Part shown: positions 36,860 to 46,284 of the stretch, in pieces
How the letters are laid out: each line of letters opens with the position of its first letter
Position numbering within the stretch: the first letter of the stretch is position 1
Assembly: GCF_003813965.1 (NCBI RefSeq)
Contig: NZ_CP033896.1
Location: 2,852,001-2,916,000 of the forward strand
Source: Corynebacterium choanae
GTDB lineage: Bacteria; Actinomycetota; Actinomycetes; Mycobacteriales; Mycobacteriaceae
Reading direction: 5' to 3'
Length of the DNA stretch: 64,000 bases
The notes under the pieces: generated by a model
Told to the model about the DNA's origin: nothing
The model's database searches: none
Seen by the model: the letters and a program-made list of their open reading frames with translations, nothing else
Translations under genes and position numbers: made by a program

Positions 36860-37897
36860 GTGAGCATCAACACTGTGGCATCCGGCACCAACAACCCTCC
36901 CGAACACAGCAGCAGCACAGCCACTGCCCACAGCAGCAGCGAGAATGTGGCCACGCCACCTGCCGATTCCACCCCCAGGGCAGCTCAACCTTTCCTGGCT
37001 GCTGCCGCAACGCCTACCACCGCATCGGAGGGCGGCACGGCAGAGCAGATAATCCTGCCACCGGCGAGCTGTGCACAGCTGGAGGAAATCTTGGCCGGCT
37101 GTCGACGGGTGGTCTTTTTTACCGGTGCAGGGATTTCCCAAGAATCCGGTATTCCGGTGTATCGCAACGACGACACCGGCCTTTGGGAGAACGTCAATCC
37201 CGAAGAGCTCGCCAGTATTGCGTCGTGGCGCAACGATCCGGCACCCATGTGGGCGTGGAGCATGCTGCGGGCACGAACCGCAGCGAACGCCACCCCGAAT
37301 GCGGCGCATCAGGCAATCGGCCGGCTTGCCGCCGACGGCAATGTTGCAGTCACAGTGGTAACGCAAAACATTGATGATCTTCATGAACGGGGCATCACCA
37401 TGTTTTGTCCCCCGGAGCATGCCACCTATCCTGCACTGTTGCATGTGCACGGTTCACTGTTTCACTTCCGCTGCACCGACTGTGGTCAGCCACCGGCTGT
37501 TGCCCCTGTCATCCCGCCGCAGGTTACTGCCCGTCGCCTGGCCCCGCCGGTGTGTGACTGTGGGGGAGTGATCCGTCCCGGGGTGGTGTGGTTTGGGGAG
37601 CCACTCGACGAGGAGATCATGGAGCAGGCCGCCACCGCAATGCGCCTTGCCGATGTGGTGATTATTGTGGGCACCTCCGGGGTGGTGATGCCAGCCTGTC
37701 AGCTGCCGCTGATAGCCCACAACCGCGGTATTCCACTCGTAGAGATCTCCCCGCAGCCAACCGCGTTCACCCCACTGGTTGATGTGCATGTGGCCACCAC
37801 TGCCGGCCGGGGAATCCCTGCTGTTGTTGACCTGCTGCTCGCCGATGCACCACATGCCACACCACCGCCACCGGTGACCGGCACTGCCGACAGATAG
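36860..37897 (+). CDS. Sir2-family NAD-dependent protein deacylase
   Basis: 345 residues from the GTG at 36860; a longer frame begins at 36737 but overlaps the divergent LOG start. A low-complexity Ser/Thr/Ala lead of about 65 residues precedes the sirtuin core: GAGISQESGIPVYR, TQNIDDLHERG, catalytic HG in LHVHGSLFHFRC, a zinc ribbon with four Cys (CTDC and CDC-G), GTSGVVMPA and a final nucleotide-binding part. It removes acyl groups from Lys using NAD. Aligning against CobB by eye, the Tyr of the desuccinylase Tyr-x2-Arg pair is a Ser while the Arg stays, so acyl preference is open. Confidence 0.9.
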   Translation: MSINTVASGTNNPPEHSSSTATAHSSSENVATPPADSTPRAAQPFLAAAATPTTASEGGTAEQIILPPASCAQLEEILAGCRRVVFFTGAGISQESGIPVYRNDDTGLWENVNPEELASIASWRNDPAPMWAWSMLRARTAANATPNAAHQAIGRLAADGNVAVTVVTQNIDDLHERGITMFCPPEHATYPALLHVHGSLFHFRCTDCGQPPAVAPVIPPQVTARRLAPPVCDCGGVIRPGVVWFGEPLDEEIMEQAATAMRLADVVIIVGTSGVVMPACQLPLIAHNRGIPLVEISPQPTAFTPLVDVHVATTAGRGIPAVVDLLLADAPHATPPPPVTGTADR

Positions 37898-37904
37898 CAA
37901 AAAA

Positions 37905-37945
37905 CCCGTGACGCTGCACCTGTTCGCAGAAAGCAGCACCACGGG
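37905..37945 (-). terminator. Rho-independent terminator of the MFS gene
   Basis: Stem CCCGTG-AC-GCTGC against GCAGC-AC-CACGGG (11 pairs with a small internal loop). On the reverse strand the stem is followed by a run of six T, as expected for termination of the MFS transcript; it can also stop the sirtuin gene. Confidence 0.75.
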
Positions 37946-38024
37946 ACTTCCGGCGCGAAACAACACCCACCAACCAGTGGCAACAGATGGCAACCAGTGG
38001 CAACAGCCAGCAGCAGCGCCGCCG

Positions 38025-39275
38025 CTACTGCACCGGGTGTTGTCGAACTGTGGCAGGAAACCGCACATGGCGCACCGCCATGGTCATGGCGAAGGCGACG
38101 AGCACCCCGCATAGCGCCACCACAATGACCGAACCGGTGCCCCCGGCAAGAGCATCAATGTGGGTGAATCGCAGCAGTGACGCATCCACCTGGCCGCCAA
38201 CAAACGCACCCAAGCCAATAGCAATGTTAAACGCCCCCGAGTTCAACCCGTTTGCCGACTCGGTCACCTTCGGTGCAACCTGAATCACCCAGGCTTGGGT
38301 CACCACCGAAATCATGCCGGCAAACAGCCCCCACATCAGCATGCCAAGAATCCCGGTGACAGGATTGTGAACGACAAGCATCAACACCAGCAGCGCAATG
38401 CTGATACCGCCGGTCATAATCATCATGGTGCGTGCAATATTGCGGTGAATCAACGGTCCGGCAAGGAAGTTACCGCAAATACCGGCGACACCGAACGCCA
38501 ACAAGCCGACAGCCACCTGTTCCACACTCATGCCGGCTTGCTCCTGCAGGATCGGTGACGCATAGGTGTAGGCGGTAAATTGGGCGGTCACCAACAGCAG
38601 CGTGAAGATGACTGAAAATTTCACCCCCCGAATCCGCCAGGCACGAACCGTATCCTTCATAGTGGTGGGGATGCCTTGCCGCATCCGCGGCACAGTAAAT
38701 AGCACCGCCACAGCAGTGATAAGCACAATCGCAGAACAGATCGCGAAGGCTTCCTGCCAACCAAACCGGGTACCCAGCCAGGTGGCAAAGGGAATCCCTA
38801 ACACCAATGCCGCCCCCGACCCGGAGGAGGCAACGGTTAATGCCCGCGCCATATCCGCCGGCCGGGAGATCCGTGCCACGGTTGCCCCGAGCAGCGACCA
38901 AAACACGCCGAGCGCTAATCCGACAAAAAGTCGAGAGAACAAAAACAGCTCAATCGTGGGCGCGATCGCGCTGAGCATCCCGGAGAGCGCCGCCATAACC
39001 AGCGCCACCGACAGCAAAATACGGCGATCAACTTTCCCCAGCAGACCCGGCGCGACGACCGCGATCACCCCGGCAAGGAAACCGGGCACCGTCACCCCGA
39101 GCCCGACAGTGCCGTTGGCCACCTGATAGTGTTCCGCAACCAGGGTCAGCACCCCAATGGGAAGTTCTTCCATGGTGGTCATCATGAAAATACCGAACCC
39201 GAGAGTGATCACCCCAAGCCATGGGGTGGTCTGCTGGCCGGGTCGGGCAGGCGAGTTGTGTGCCACTGCCGTCAC
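38025..39275 (-). CDS. MFS exporter (DHA1 type)
   Basis: 416 residues with twelve hydrophobic segments of a DHA1 drug-proton antiporter similar to AraJ/YdhP-type sugar or drug efflux pumps. Near the N-terminus: GFGIFMMTTMEELPIGVLTLVAEHY; the A-motif region is KVDRRILL; TM4-5 contain SRLFVGLALGVFWSLLGATVARI. A basic loop between TM6 and TM7 (RMRQGIPTTMKDTVRAWRIRG) divides the two halves. Substrate unknown. A perfect palindrome at 39340-39353 upstream may be its operator. Confidence 0.88.
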   Translation of the reverse strand: MTAVAHNSPARPGQQTTPWLGVITLGFGIFMMTTMEELPIGVLTLVAEHYQVANGTVGLGVTVPGFLAGVIAVVAPGLLGKVDRRILLSVALVMAALSGMLSAIAPTIELFLFSRLFVGLALGVFWSLLGATVARISRPADMARALTVASSGSGAALVLGIPFATWLGTRFGWQEAFAICSAIVLITAVAVLFTVPRMRQGIPTTMKDTVRAWRIRGVKFSVIFTLLLVTAQFTAYTYASPILQEQAGMSVEQVAVGLLAFGVAGICGNFLAGPLIHRNIARTMMIMTGGISIALLVLMLVVHNPVTGILGMLMWGLFAGMISVVTQAWVIQVAPKVTESANGLNSGAFNIAIGLGAFVGGQVDASLLRFTHIDALAGGTGSVIVVALCGVLVAFAMTMAVRHVRFPATVRQHPVQ

Positions 39276-39339
39276 AGCCCTTTCTGTCGAAGCGGATATG
39301 ATCCTGCATCCGCACCCGTAGCCACTACCGTAGTAGCAC

Positions 39340-39353
39340 CACTATCGATAGTG
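39340..39353. promoter_or_regulatory. Perfect 14-bp palindrome upstream of the MFS gene
   Basis: CACTATCGATAGTG is fully symmetrical and lies 65 bases before the MFS start. A second small dyad (CTAC/GTAG) lies at 39324-39335. A TetR- or MarR-type operator is plausible; no such regulator gene is in the immediate neighbourhood. Confidence 0.45.
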
Positions 39354-39568
39354 ACCAAAGGTACAAATGCAAAGCAGATCACTGTACTTCGCCCAACCAG
39401 CGAAGGGGAAGTTAGCACAGCTTTCCCCGGCTAACCATGATTTGTGTAGCACCCCATGCGCCGCTGACAACAACCGCTAGTAAAGCCTCACCCTTCGGGG
39501 TCTGCGACCAGTTCCCGGTGCCGCAGGCAGCAGTACTCAACACAAAGCAAGCTAATAACGGCTGCTCA

Positions 39569-40117
39569 CTATTCGCCGGTGCAGTCTTCCCGCCGCAACG
39601 GTTCACCCAGCTGGCTGTGCGCCTTCCCTAAAGCCACATATTTCGCCGCATGGGGAATAAACGAGCCGGACTGTTCATCGCTTAATTCGCGGCGCACCTT
39701 CGCCGGCACACCCGCAGCCAGGACTTTATCGCCGATAGTTTGCCCTTCAAGCACGACCGCACCAGCCGCAATAAGTGCACCTTCCCCCACAACGGAACGT
39801 GACAGCAGCGCTGACTTCATGCCGACCAGGGTGCCGTTGCCCACAGTGGTGCCGTGCACGAGTGCCATGTGACCGACGGTGACATCATCGCCCAGGGTGC
39901 ACGGCGCATCACTGTCAACATGCAGCACACTGTTGTCTTGAATATTGGTTCTTGCACCGATGGTGATCCGGTTGACATCCCCGCGCAGCACCACCCCATA
40001 GAAAATGCTTGCATCAGGTCCGATATGCACATCACCGATAATCGTGGCATTGGGTGCCAAGAATGCAGAAGGGTGAATCACCGGGGTTTTGCCGTTGTAC
40101 GCATAAATGTGAGCCAT
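39569..40117 (-). CDS. Gamma-carbonic-anhydrase-like left-handed beta-helix protein
   Basis: 182 residues from the ATG at 40117 (MAHIYAYNGK). Hexapeptide repeats form a trimeric left-handed beta-helix: NATIIGDVHIGPDASIFYGVVLRGD, IGARTNIQDNSVLHVD, LGDDVTVGHMALVHG. The three metal-binding His are all present (VLHVD, VGHMALVHG). It is in the YrdA/PaaY group; these bind zinc or iron and some have carbonic anhydrase activity. The C-terminal helix (AAKYVALGKAHSQ) is typical. It is on the same strand as MFS but about 290 bases upstream. Confidence 0.9.
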   Translation of the reverse strand: MAHIYAYNGKTPVIHPSAFLAPNATIIGDVHIGPDASIFYGVVLRGDVNRITIGARTNIQDNSVLHVDSDAPCTLGDDVTVGHMALVHGTTVGNGTLVGMKSALLSRSVVGEGALIAAGAVVLEGQTIGDKVLAAGVPAKVRRELSDEQSGSFIPHAAKYVALGKAHSQLGEPLRREDCTGE

Positions 40118-40263
40118 ACCCACTATTGTGACGCAAAACCGGTACACCGGCAGGGATACCGCAAGAAGTAGCCCCGGGGATTGCAGATTACTTACCGCCC
40201 CACACCACCGCCAAACGCACCCTGCCGAGTCGCGCCGGGCTATCGGTGCTCACCGGGGAGCTT

Positions 40264-40909
40264 TCAGGCCGCAGCTACACTTATCCCGCAAACCAGCGGG
40301 GAAGAACGCCGCTTCCTTGCTGGCCTGAGTGCACAAAAATCCAGCACCGCTGCTGTGTGCACCATCTGGTTCGACATACTGCCACCCGTCATCATATTGG
40401 TTGGAACGTCGATCGCAGTAGCCTGCGAAGAAGCTGCCATTTCATCTTCCCGGGATATGCGGACACGACGCCCCCACCACATCGCACAGTCTACTGGGAC
40501 GCAGGAATCATCGACACGTCATCGCAACGCACCTGATGTATTTTCCACTGGTTCACGACACTCAAACACATACAACACCAAAAGGCGGGCTCCGCAGACG
40601 AAACGAACGTCAATATCGACAAGCACACTGACTGCTTGATTGATGCGCTGCGCCAGCCATTGAGCGGCGAGGTCGGTGCCTATCACCTCACCGGTGTTAT
40701 CTACGAACCCAATGAGCAACACTCCACCACCGGAAGCGTGTGCGAACGCATGCAACCCCGTCCGCAATCTTTGAAACCGCCCCGGAATTCGTGTTTTCAC
40801 CAGGAAGAATCCCATCTTGTATGCGGCGAACAGCCTCTTTTTTAATACTCGAGACCGTTGCTTTCCTTGCTGTTGAAGACACTTTCTTTTGCGGCGGCCT
40901 GGCAAGCAT
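40264..40909 (-). pseudogene. Decayed AlbA_2 (Schlafen-type) ATP-binding domain gene
   Basis: Reverse strand, three broken pieces. The middle one (to 40519) reads GLHAFAHASGGGVLLIGFVDN, then TGEVIGTD and LLVLYVFECREPV, the pattern of AlbA_2 domains. It is ended by a TGA at 40519-40521, but the same frame continues with RVDDSCVPVD and WWGRRVRISREDE to 40264. Upstream, another frame (from 40909) reads VRRIQDGILPGENTN, the usual start of such domains, so a frameshift lies near 40790-40810. The gene is therefore inactivated at least twice. Intact relatives are transcription or defence-related proteins, often with a helicase or HTH. It is alone here. Confidence 0.65.
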
Positions 40910-41556
40910 CCCCTACGAGCCGTTTCATTTCCTTCCGGTGTTCCATCCACTGCATTGCGCTGCCCGGAAAACAGCCGAAAACGGCACACTGACCAACCAT
41001 GCAACAGGTCGCGTGACGAAACGCCCCGCAGTCTTCAACCTAGACGCCACGGGTGATGAACACCTACCACTGATCAGCAAAACCAGGCCGTTAACCAGGG
41101 GCAGTACAGGCTTGTCGAGCATCAAAAGCCTCAGCAAGATTCCTAGCATCCGATCACCAAGGAACCGTGCCAGCCCAGCTGCGTATTCACCAGTGCGCTG
41201 TGCATCAGTTCCTGGCTAATCCCGCACCCCTGCAATACCTGTCAATCAGTCATCGTCTGCCTGCCGCAATCTGTGGTGCGGGGCAGCTGTATTTCCCCCT
41301 TTGTCACCCCTTAAGGGGGATGCCCACCGCACACAACCGAGTGAACCACGATGGTGGGGGAGGCTGTGCGCTGCAGCAATAGCGATATCCACCCCGGATT
41401 GATCGGTGATATGCGATGCGGAAAACCTGGTGAAACGGTAGGCTCACCTGTTGGAATACTGTTCATCACACACACCTGCGGGCAGCTACCCCCGACACGG
41501 ATATCCAGGTGAGTATCGCTGCCCTCACTGTTCGACACGAAAAAGGATCGCCCCTG
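40910..41556. other. Intergenic stretch
   Basis: About 650 bases without a supported gene. It has a perfect palindrome CCCCTTAAGGGG at 41307-41318 and must hold the promoter of the YcnI-like gene. Other open frames look like noise. Confidence 0.4.
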
Positions 41557-42627
41557 ATGCGTCAATCACGTTTTGGCCACTTCACTTCAACGATGGGGGC
41601 AGTCGCTGCTGCTTCTGCGCTGCTGGTTGCGGGGGCTGGTTCCGCAGGTGCAGCAGTCACCGTCAGCCCTCATAAACTTCCTGCTGAAACGACCCAAGTA
41701 GTGAAGTTTGCTGTTCCGCAGGGCTGTGATGGTTCCGCGACGACGAAGATCGCTATTGATTTCCCGGCTGATGTCACCACGGTGGTGCCGACCCGCAATG
41801 TGTTCTGGGAGATTGAAACTACCCACAGCAAACTTGATGAACCTATCGTTGACCAGCAGGGGAATCAGCAAACCGAACGAGTAAGCCGGGTGGTGTATGA
41901 GGCTATTCGGCCGCTGCCATATGATCAGCGCGACACCTTAGAGGTGTTGATTGCAACGCCGGCCACCAAATCCGGCAAGGTGCTGTATTTTCCGGTGATC
42001 CAAACCTGTAAACAGGGGCATGTGAATTGGACTGATATCCCGCAGGGTGATGAGCGTTCCGCTGAGCTGAAGCATCCTGCCCCCAGTGTGGTGGTGGGAG
42101 CAGCGGCTGCTGGTCGCGCCGCAGGATCAGCTGCCACCGGCAATCATCAGCGCGGTGACAAGTCTTTCGCGGATGATTTCGAAGCTGATCTCGATGAGGT
42201 CACCGCTCAGGTGAAAGAGGGCTCAGCTAAGGTGAAAGACCAGGCTGCGGCGGCTGCGGGGGCGGCTTCGCGGGCAGCGAAGGATCTTTCCGACGAAGTG
42301 AGTGACACCTATTCGGATGTAAAGTCCGATTTGGCTGATGAGCTTGACGAATATGTAGCGGACGAGGATCGGGATCATGACCGTGACGGTCGTGACGATG
42401 ACCGATATGACGATCGTGACGATGACCGGGATCGTGACGTGCACAGGTATCAGGATCGGGATTCGCGGGACGACCGCGATGAGCACCGTTATACAGATGA
42501 GCATGTTGATCCGATTACTGCCCAAGCCCGGTCAGTGGATCACGGGGGTGCCGGGGTGTGGATTCCGGTGCTGCTTGCGATTATCGCCCTTGGCGCGGTG
42601 GTGTTGTTAAGCCGCCGTCGCCGGTAG
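41557..42627 (+). CDS. YcnI/DUF1775-like exported protein with C-terminal anchor
   Basis: 356 residues from the ATG at 41557. Signal peptide (about 1-32, VAAASALLVAGAGSAGA), then a DUF1775-like beta domain (about 33-175: VTVSPHKLPAETTQVVKFAVPQGCDG, DFPADVTTVVPTRNVFWEIE, FPVIQTC). Copper-binding YcnI proteins begin the mature chain with a His that is part of the metal site; here the matching position reads AGAAVTV, so that His is absent. An Ala-rich helical region and a stretch dominated by Asp and Arg (about 266-318) follow, then a TM (about 333-351) and RRRR. The anchoring matches other actinobacterial members. No CopC or CopD gene adjoins. Confidence 0.75.
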   Translation: MRQSRFGHFTSTMGAVAAASALLVAGAGSAGAAVTVSPHKLPAETTQVVKFAVPQGCDGSATTKIAIDFPADVTTVVPTRNVFWEIETTHSKLDEPIVDQQGNQQTERVSRVVYEAIRPLPYDQRDTLEVLIATPATKSGKVLYFPVIQTCKQGHVNWTDIPQGDERSAELKHPAPSVVVGAAAAGRAAGSAATGNHQRGDKSFADDFEADLDEVTAQVKEGSAKVKDQAAAAAGAASRAAKDLSDEVSDTYSDVKSDLADELDEYVADEDRDHDRDGRDDDRYDDRDDDRDRDVHRYQDRDSRDDRDEHRYTDEHVDPITAQARSVDHGGAGVWIPVLLAIIALGAVVLLSRRRR

Positions 42628-42692
42628 TGCTAGACTGTCAGTGTCGGCTTGCAACATAGCATGAACCAATCCACCGGATAGTGATAGAAATA

Positions 42693-42731
42693 GCAGCGGG
42701 AATCCATACATCATTGATGGATTCCCGCTGC
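42693..42731 (+). terminator. Strong terminator-type hairpin
   Basis: Perfect 15-bp inverted repeat: arms 42693-42707 and 42717-42731 with a 9-base loop, 65 bases after the YcnI-like stop. No clear T-run, but the stem is very stable. Confidence 0.65.
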
Positions 42732-42938
42732 AATGTATTTCTTTGCGACGTGTGCTCGGCAGGGTAGCTGCCGCGATGGGTGCAACCTCCCTGTGCGCTC
42801 CCCGCAGTGATCCTCACCGGGTCGCTGCGAGTTGATCAACGCGATCCTTGTTTCAGCTGCGAGGTAGCAAGGGCGGCAACACGGCATTGTGTGTGCAACG
42901 CATCCCGGATGCCGAACCATGCGGCAATGAGTGATGCA

Positions 42939-43556
42939 CTAGTCGTTGCTGGACTCTGCTGCTGCGTCGACGATGCGCTGCACACATGCAATACCGGTGA
43001 AACGCACCGCGTTCATCCCAGCTTTGCGGGCGGCAGCAACATTGTCGATGGTGTCATCGAAGAAGGTGATTGCTTCTGGTTTTTCACCGAGCGCAGCTGC
43101 TGCTACTTGATAAATCTTCAAATCTGGTTTGGCCAGTCCCAGATCGCAGGAGAACAGCACAGCGTGGAAGGTTTGTAAAAATTCGTGGGTTTCGGCAACC
43201 TTGTCGGCAAGGAACTGCGGAATGTTGCTTAGTAACCCCACCTTGTAGCCGTCGTTTACCAGGTTGGAAACATAGGCAACCATGGTTTCGTCCGCGTCAA
43301 GCCAACTGTCCAGATCAGCTGCAATGACCGCGTCAACATCATAGGAGTGGGGATCGACACCAAGATCCCGGGCAACAGTTGCCCAATAGTCGGCCGGGGT
43401 GAGTTCACCGGCGTCGAAGGCTGCCCGATGCTGCCAGTAGACCGGCCAGAGTTCATCACCTACTCCTAGGGTTTGCTCGATGCGGCGAAGCTGCGCGGGG
43501 GTTTGCAGCTGCAGCAGCACACCGTACAGGTCAAAGAGCAGCACTGGTTTGGTCAT
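42939..43556 (-). CDS. HAD-superfamily hydrolase
   Basis: 205 residues from the ATG at 43556 (MTKPVLLFDLYGVLL). HAD motif I is FDLYGV with nucleophile Asp, as in haloacid dehalogenase-like subclass IA; motif II is LLSN; motif III Lys is in LAKPDLKIYQ; motif IV is FFDDTIDN. A helical cap lies between residues 15 and 85. It is probably a small-molecule phosphatase; the Tyr two residues after the nucleophile departs from the DxD of typical phosphatases, so a dehalogenase-like or other reaction is possible. Substrate unknown. Confidence 0.85.
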   Translation of the reverse strand: MTKPVLLFDLYGVLLQLQTPAQLRRIEQTLGVGDELWPVYWQHRAAFDAGELTPADYWATVARDLGVDPHSYDVDAVIAADLDSWLDADETMVAYVSNLVNDGYKVGLLSNIPQFLADKVAETHEFLQTFHAVLFSCDLGLAKPDLKIYQVAAAALGEKPEAITFFDDTIDNVAAARKAGMNAVRFTGIACVQRIVDAAAESSND

Positions 43557-43917
43557 GAACTTTCTCCCAATCGGGTTGATGGCGGTGTCGCTAGCAGCAG
43601 CCGGAAGAGGTTGCTGTGTCGTGGGCAAACAACGTGGAAACAGCGGCAGCTAGCAGGTGTGGAAACACACTTCAGCTGTGAAGCACACACCGTTTACCCT
43701 TGCCAGCTTAGCAACCGCGAAGTATCGCAAAACCTTATCCGGTGAGGGTGCTTGCACTGCACCGCACCTTGGTTGGCAGCCTGATTGGGGCAAGCGACCC
43801 GTCACCACATCCCAGGCACCGCAATCGTTATGGCGACGATGCCTGTTGGCGCGGTAGGCCCGTGTCACTGGGGTAACCAGCACCCGGTGACACGGATCCA
43901 CTGGAGTCACTTGGGGG

Positions 43918-44505
43918 TTAGGCGTCGTAGCGGTCGTTGATGCGCCGATTTGCCTGCCGGCCGGGATGTGCCGGGGTTTCCCCCGGATAGCCCATCGGAA
44001 TCACCAATGCGATCGCCCGATCATCCCGGTCACCCAGGCCGAGGGCTTCTTTCACCTTTTGTTCATCCCACCCGGTGGCAGGACCGGTTGCCAGCCCTTC
44101 ACCTTGCGCGGCGATGAGTGCGAAACCAGCCATCAGCATCGCGTCTTTCATCGCATCTTCCCGCAGTTGGCTGGCGTTGCGTTTTTCCTTATAGGTGGCG
44201 ATGTAGGTTTGCCGTTCCACCGGCATGATGTCGTCGATGTCCTCTGGGAGGGCTTCGACCCGGGCAACCGCCACCAGCACAACCGGGGCGGCAGCAAACT
44301 GCTGCTGGCCGGAGTCCTTAGCGAGCTGGTCTTTGATTGACTGGTCGCGAACCACTACCAGATCCCGCAGCTGCAGATTAAACGCAGACGGCGCTTCCAA
44401 TGCGTGGGCGACAACCCGATCAAGAACAGCATCAGTGACCGGGGTGTCCGCATAGACGCGGGTTGCCCGCCGGGAGGTGATTGCTTCAGTGACGGTAAGC
44501 GACAT
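43918..44505 (-). CDS. Nitroreductase family protein
   Basis: 195 residues from the ATG at 44505, with AAGGAC 9 bases upstream. FMN-dependent nitroreductase fold: TSRRATRVYADTPV near the N-terminus (FMN phosphate contacts), APSAFNLQLRDLVVV, central DAMKDAMLMAGFALIAAQGEGLATGPATGW and the C-terminal IALVIPMGYPGETP. It reduces nitro or quinone compounds with NAD(P)H in relatives; no natural substrate can be named. It is divergent from the Nei gene. Confidence 0.88.
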   Translation of the reverse strand: MSLTVTEAITSRRATRVYADTPVTDAVLDRVVAHALEAPSAFNLQLRDLVVVRDQSIKDQLAKDSGQQQFAAAPVVLVAVARVEALPEDIDDIMPVERQTYIATYKEKRNASQLREDAMKDAMLMAGFALIAAQGEGLATGPATGWDEQKVKEALGLGDRDDRAIALVIPMGYPGETPAHPGRQANRRINDRYDA

Positions 44506-44784
44506 GGTGTTTGAGTCCTTTTTCTTTTCGTGAACAGCAAGGTCAAGAGGTGGATTGTGCAAACTGGCAACAACAATCACGCGAGCCGGTGGGTCTCGCC
44601 GGAACACGGTTGTTGCCGTGGCAGCCGCAGCAGCGACACCCGTCTTACACACCTGGTGCGGCAGCAGCACCGCACCGGGGTGGCGAGGAGGGATAACCCC
44701 ACCACAAGTATTTGCACACGCAACATTCAAGTGGTTTGCGGCGGCAATTATTCCCAACCCTTACCAGCGGACTACATTGAACCC

Positions 44785-45594
44785 ATGCCTGAAGGTCACG
44801 TATTGCATCGTCTTGCTGGTGAGCTCAACCGTCGCTTCGCCGGAAAAGTATTGGAGATTTCTTCCCCGCAAGGCCGCTTCCAGGCGGAAGCTAACCTCCT
44901 GCAAGGGGTGCCCTTCGACCATGCTGAAGCCTACGGCAAACAACTGTTTTTACATTTTGCAACCCCCCAACCGGAACGCATCATCTTCATTCATCTTGGG
45001 CTCATCGGGAAGTTTCGTTTCTATGAACACACCCCACCCGCCGGGATCATTCGCCTGCAGCTGGTCTCTGACGACACCTATGCAGTGTTAACCGGGCCGC
45101 AATGGTGTCGACTCATTGACGAACCCACCCGGGAGCAGGCCATCCGCAAACTGGGGGCGGATCCGCTGCGTGCCAGTTCCGATCCGGGAGCAATCTGGCC
45201 GCGAATAAAACGATCCAGCCGCCCCTTCGGGGAACTGCTCATGGATCAGTCGCTCTTTGCCGGGGTGGGCAATATTTATCGTGCCGAAGTGTTATTTCGC
45301 GCCGGTATTGCCCCGAAACGTAAAGGGAAACGGATTCTGCGCCGCGAATTCGATGCAGTCTATGCCGATTTGGTGGAACTTATGGCTCTTGGGGTGCGCG
45401 ATGGTCGCATTGATACTGTTCGCCCTGCGCATCTTCCCGAAGCGATGGGGCGCCCACCCCGTGACGATGCGCATGGTGGGGAAGTGTATGTCTATCGTCG
45501 CGCCGGTGAACCCTGCTATGTGTGTGGCACCCCGATTCGCCACGAAATCATGGGCAACCGCAACCTGTTTTACTGCCCAACCTGTCAGCATTAA
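44785..45594 (+). CDS. nei: Fpg/Nei family DNA glycosylase (endonuclease VIII-like)
   Basis: 269-residue bifunctional glycosylase/AP lyase that removes oxidised pyrimidines. With the start at 44785 the N-terminus is MPEGHVLHRLA: Pro2 is the Schiff-base nucleophile and Glu3 the acid, and PEGH marks Nei rather than Fpg. A helix-two-turn-helix is visible as LMDQSLFAGVGNIYRAEVLFRAGI. The C-terminal zinc finger has four Cys (CYVC and CPTC) with Arg in the hairpin between. It is complete, so likely active. The frame extends upstream to 44530, but without the catalytic Pro at the terminus. Confidence 0.93.
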   Translation: MPEGHVLHRLAGELNRRFAGKVLEISSPQGRFQAEANLLQGVPFDHAEAYGKQLFLHFATPQPERIIFIHLGLIGKFRFYEHTPPAGIIRLQLVSDDTYAVLTGPQWCRLIDEPTREQAIRKLGADPLRASSDPGAIWPRIKRSSRPFGELLMDQSLFAGVGNIYRAEVLFRAGIAPKRKGKRILRREFDAVYADLVELMALGVRDGRIDTVRPAHLPEAMGRPPRDDAHGGEVYVYRRAGEPCYVCGTPIRHEIMGNRNLFYCPTCQH

Positions 45595-46284
45595 TCCCAC
45601 CTATTACCCCCACCTGGACTGCCGCCACAGTGCACCAACTACACAGGCTGCGCTAGCCCAGCGAACCATGACAGCGCCGCCAAGCTGCGAAGAAACCAAT
45701 ACCCCCCACAAAAACCACCCCCACAAAGACCACCACACACCGCAAGCCCACCCAGGCTACACACTCCGCGGTAGTCGACCACACACTCCGGGTAATCGAC
45801 CACACACTCCGGGTAGTCGGCCACGGTTGTAGATGGTTGACAAACCCACCGACACCGCATGTACTGCATGGCTGCTGCTTCCAGCAGGAAAACATTGCTG
45901 TGCAACAGCATCACACCGGCACTGGTACCCAGCGCACGATAACGACATCGATGCCCGCTACAATCAGTGACGACTGTTTTTCACCGTTGCCGGTTACCCC
46001 CACCCCCAACTGTGCTGCCACAATATGTGGCGGTAGTTGTCGTGCAATGAACCTGCAACGTTTAAGCTATAAATCCAGCGATATTCGCCACAGTCGGCAT
46101 GTTGTTTGCGGTGGTGCACCACCGGCGCAACGATATGTATCGGCAACTGGTGATCCCTTAGCGGACGCTGAATAAGTACTCTGAGCCGCCCCAGTTTGCC
46201 ATAGCTGACATGCCGCGAAGAGAGCTAAACAATCCATATAAACAATGCTTGCCGGCGTTTTGTGAAAGTAGTGTTGAACCGACC
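45595..46284. other. Intergenic stretch with a short tandem repeat
   Basis: No supported gene in about 690 bases. It includes the 45760-45825 repeat listed separately. Open frames here are His/Pro- or Cys/Trp-rich and look like noise. Confidence 0.4.
45760..45825. repeat. Three-copy tandem repeat, 21-22 bp
   Basis: CACACTCCG starts at 45760, 45782 and 45803, each followed by GGTAGTCGACCA or a close variant. Slightly diverged copies in a non-coding stretch, probably replication slippage. Confidence 0.7.
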
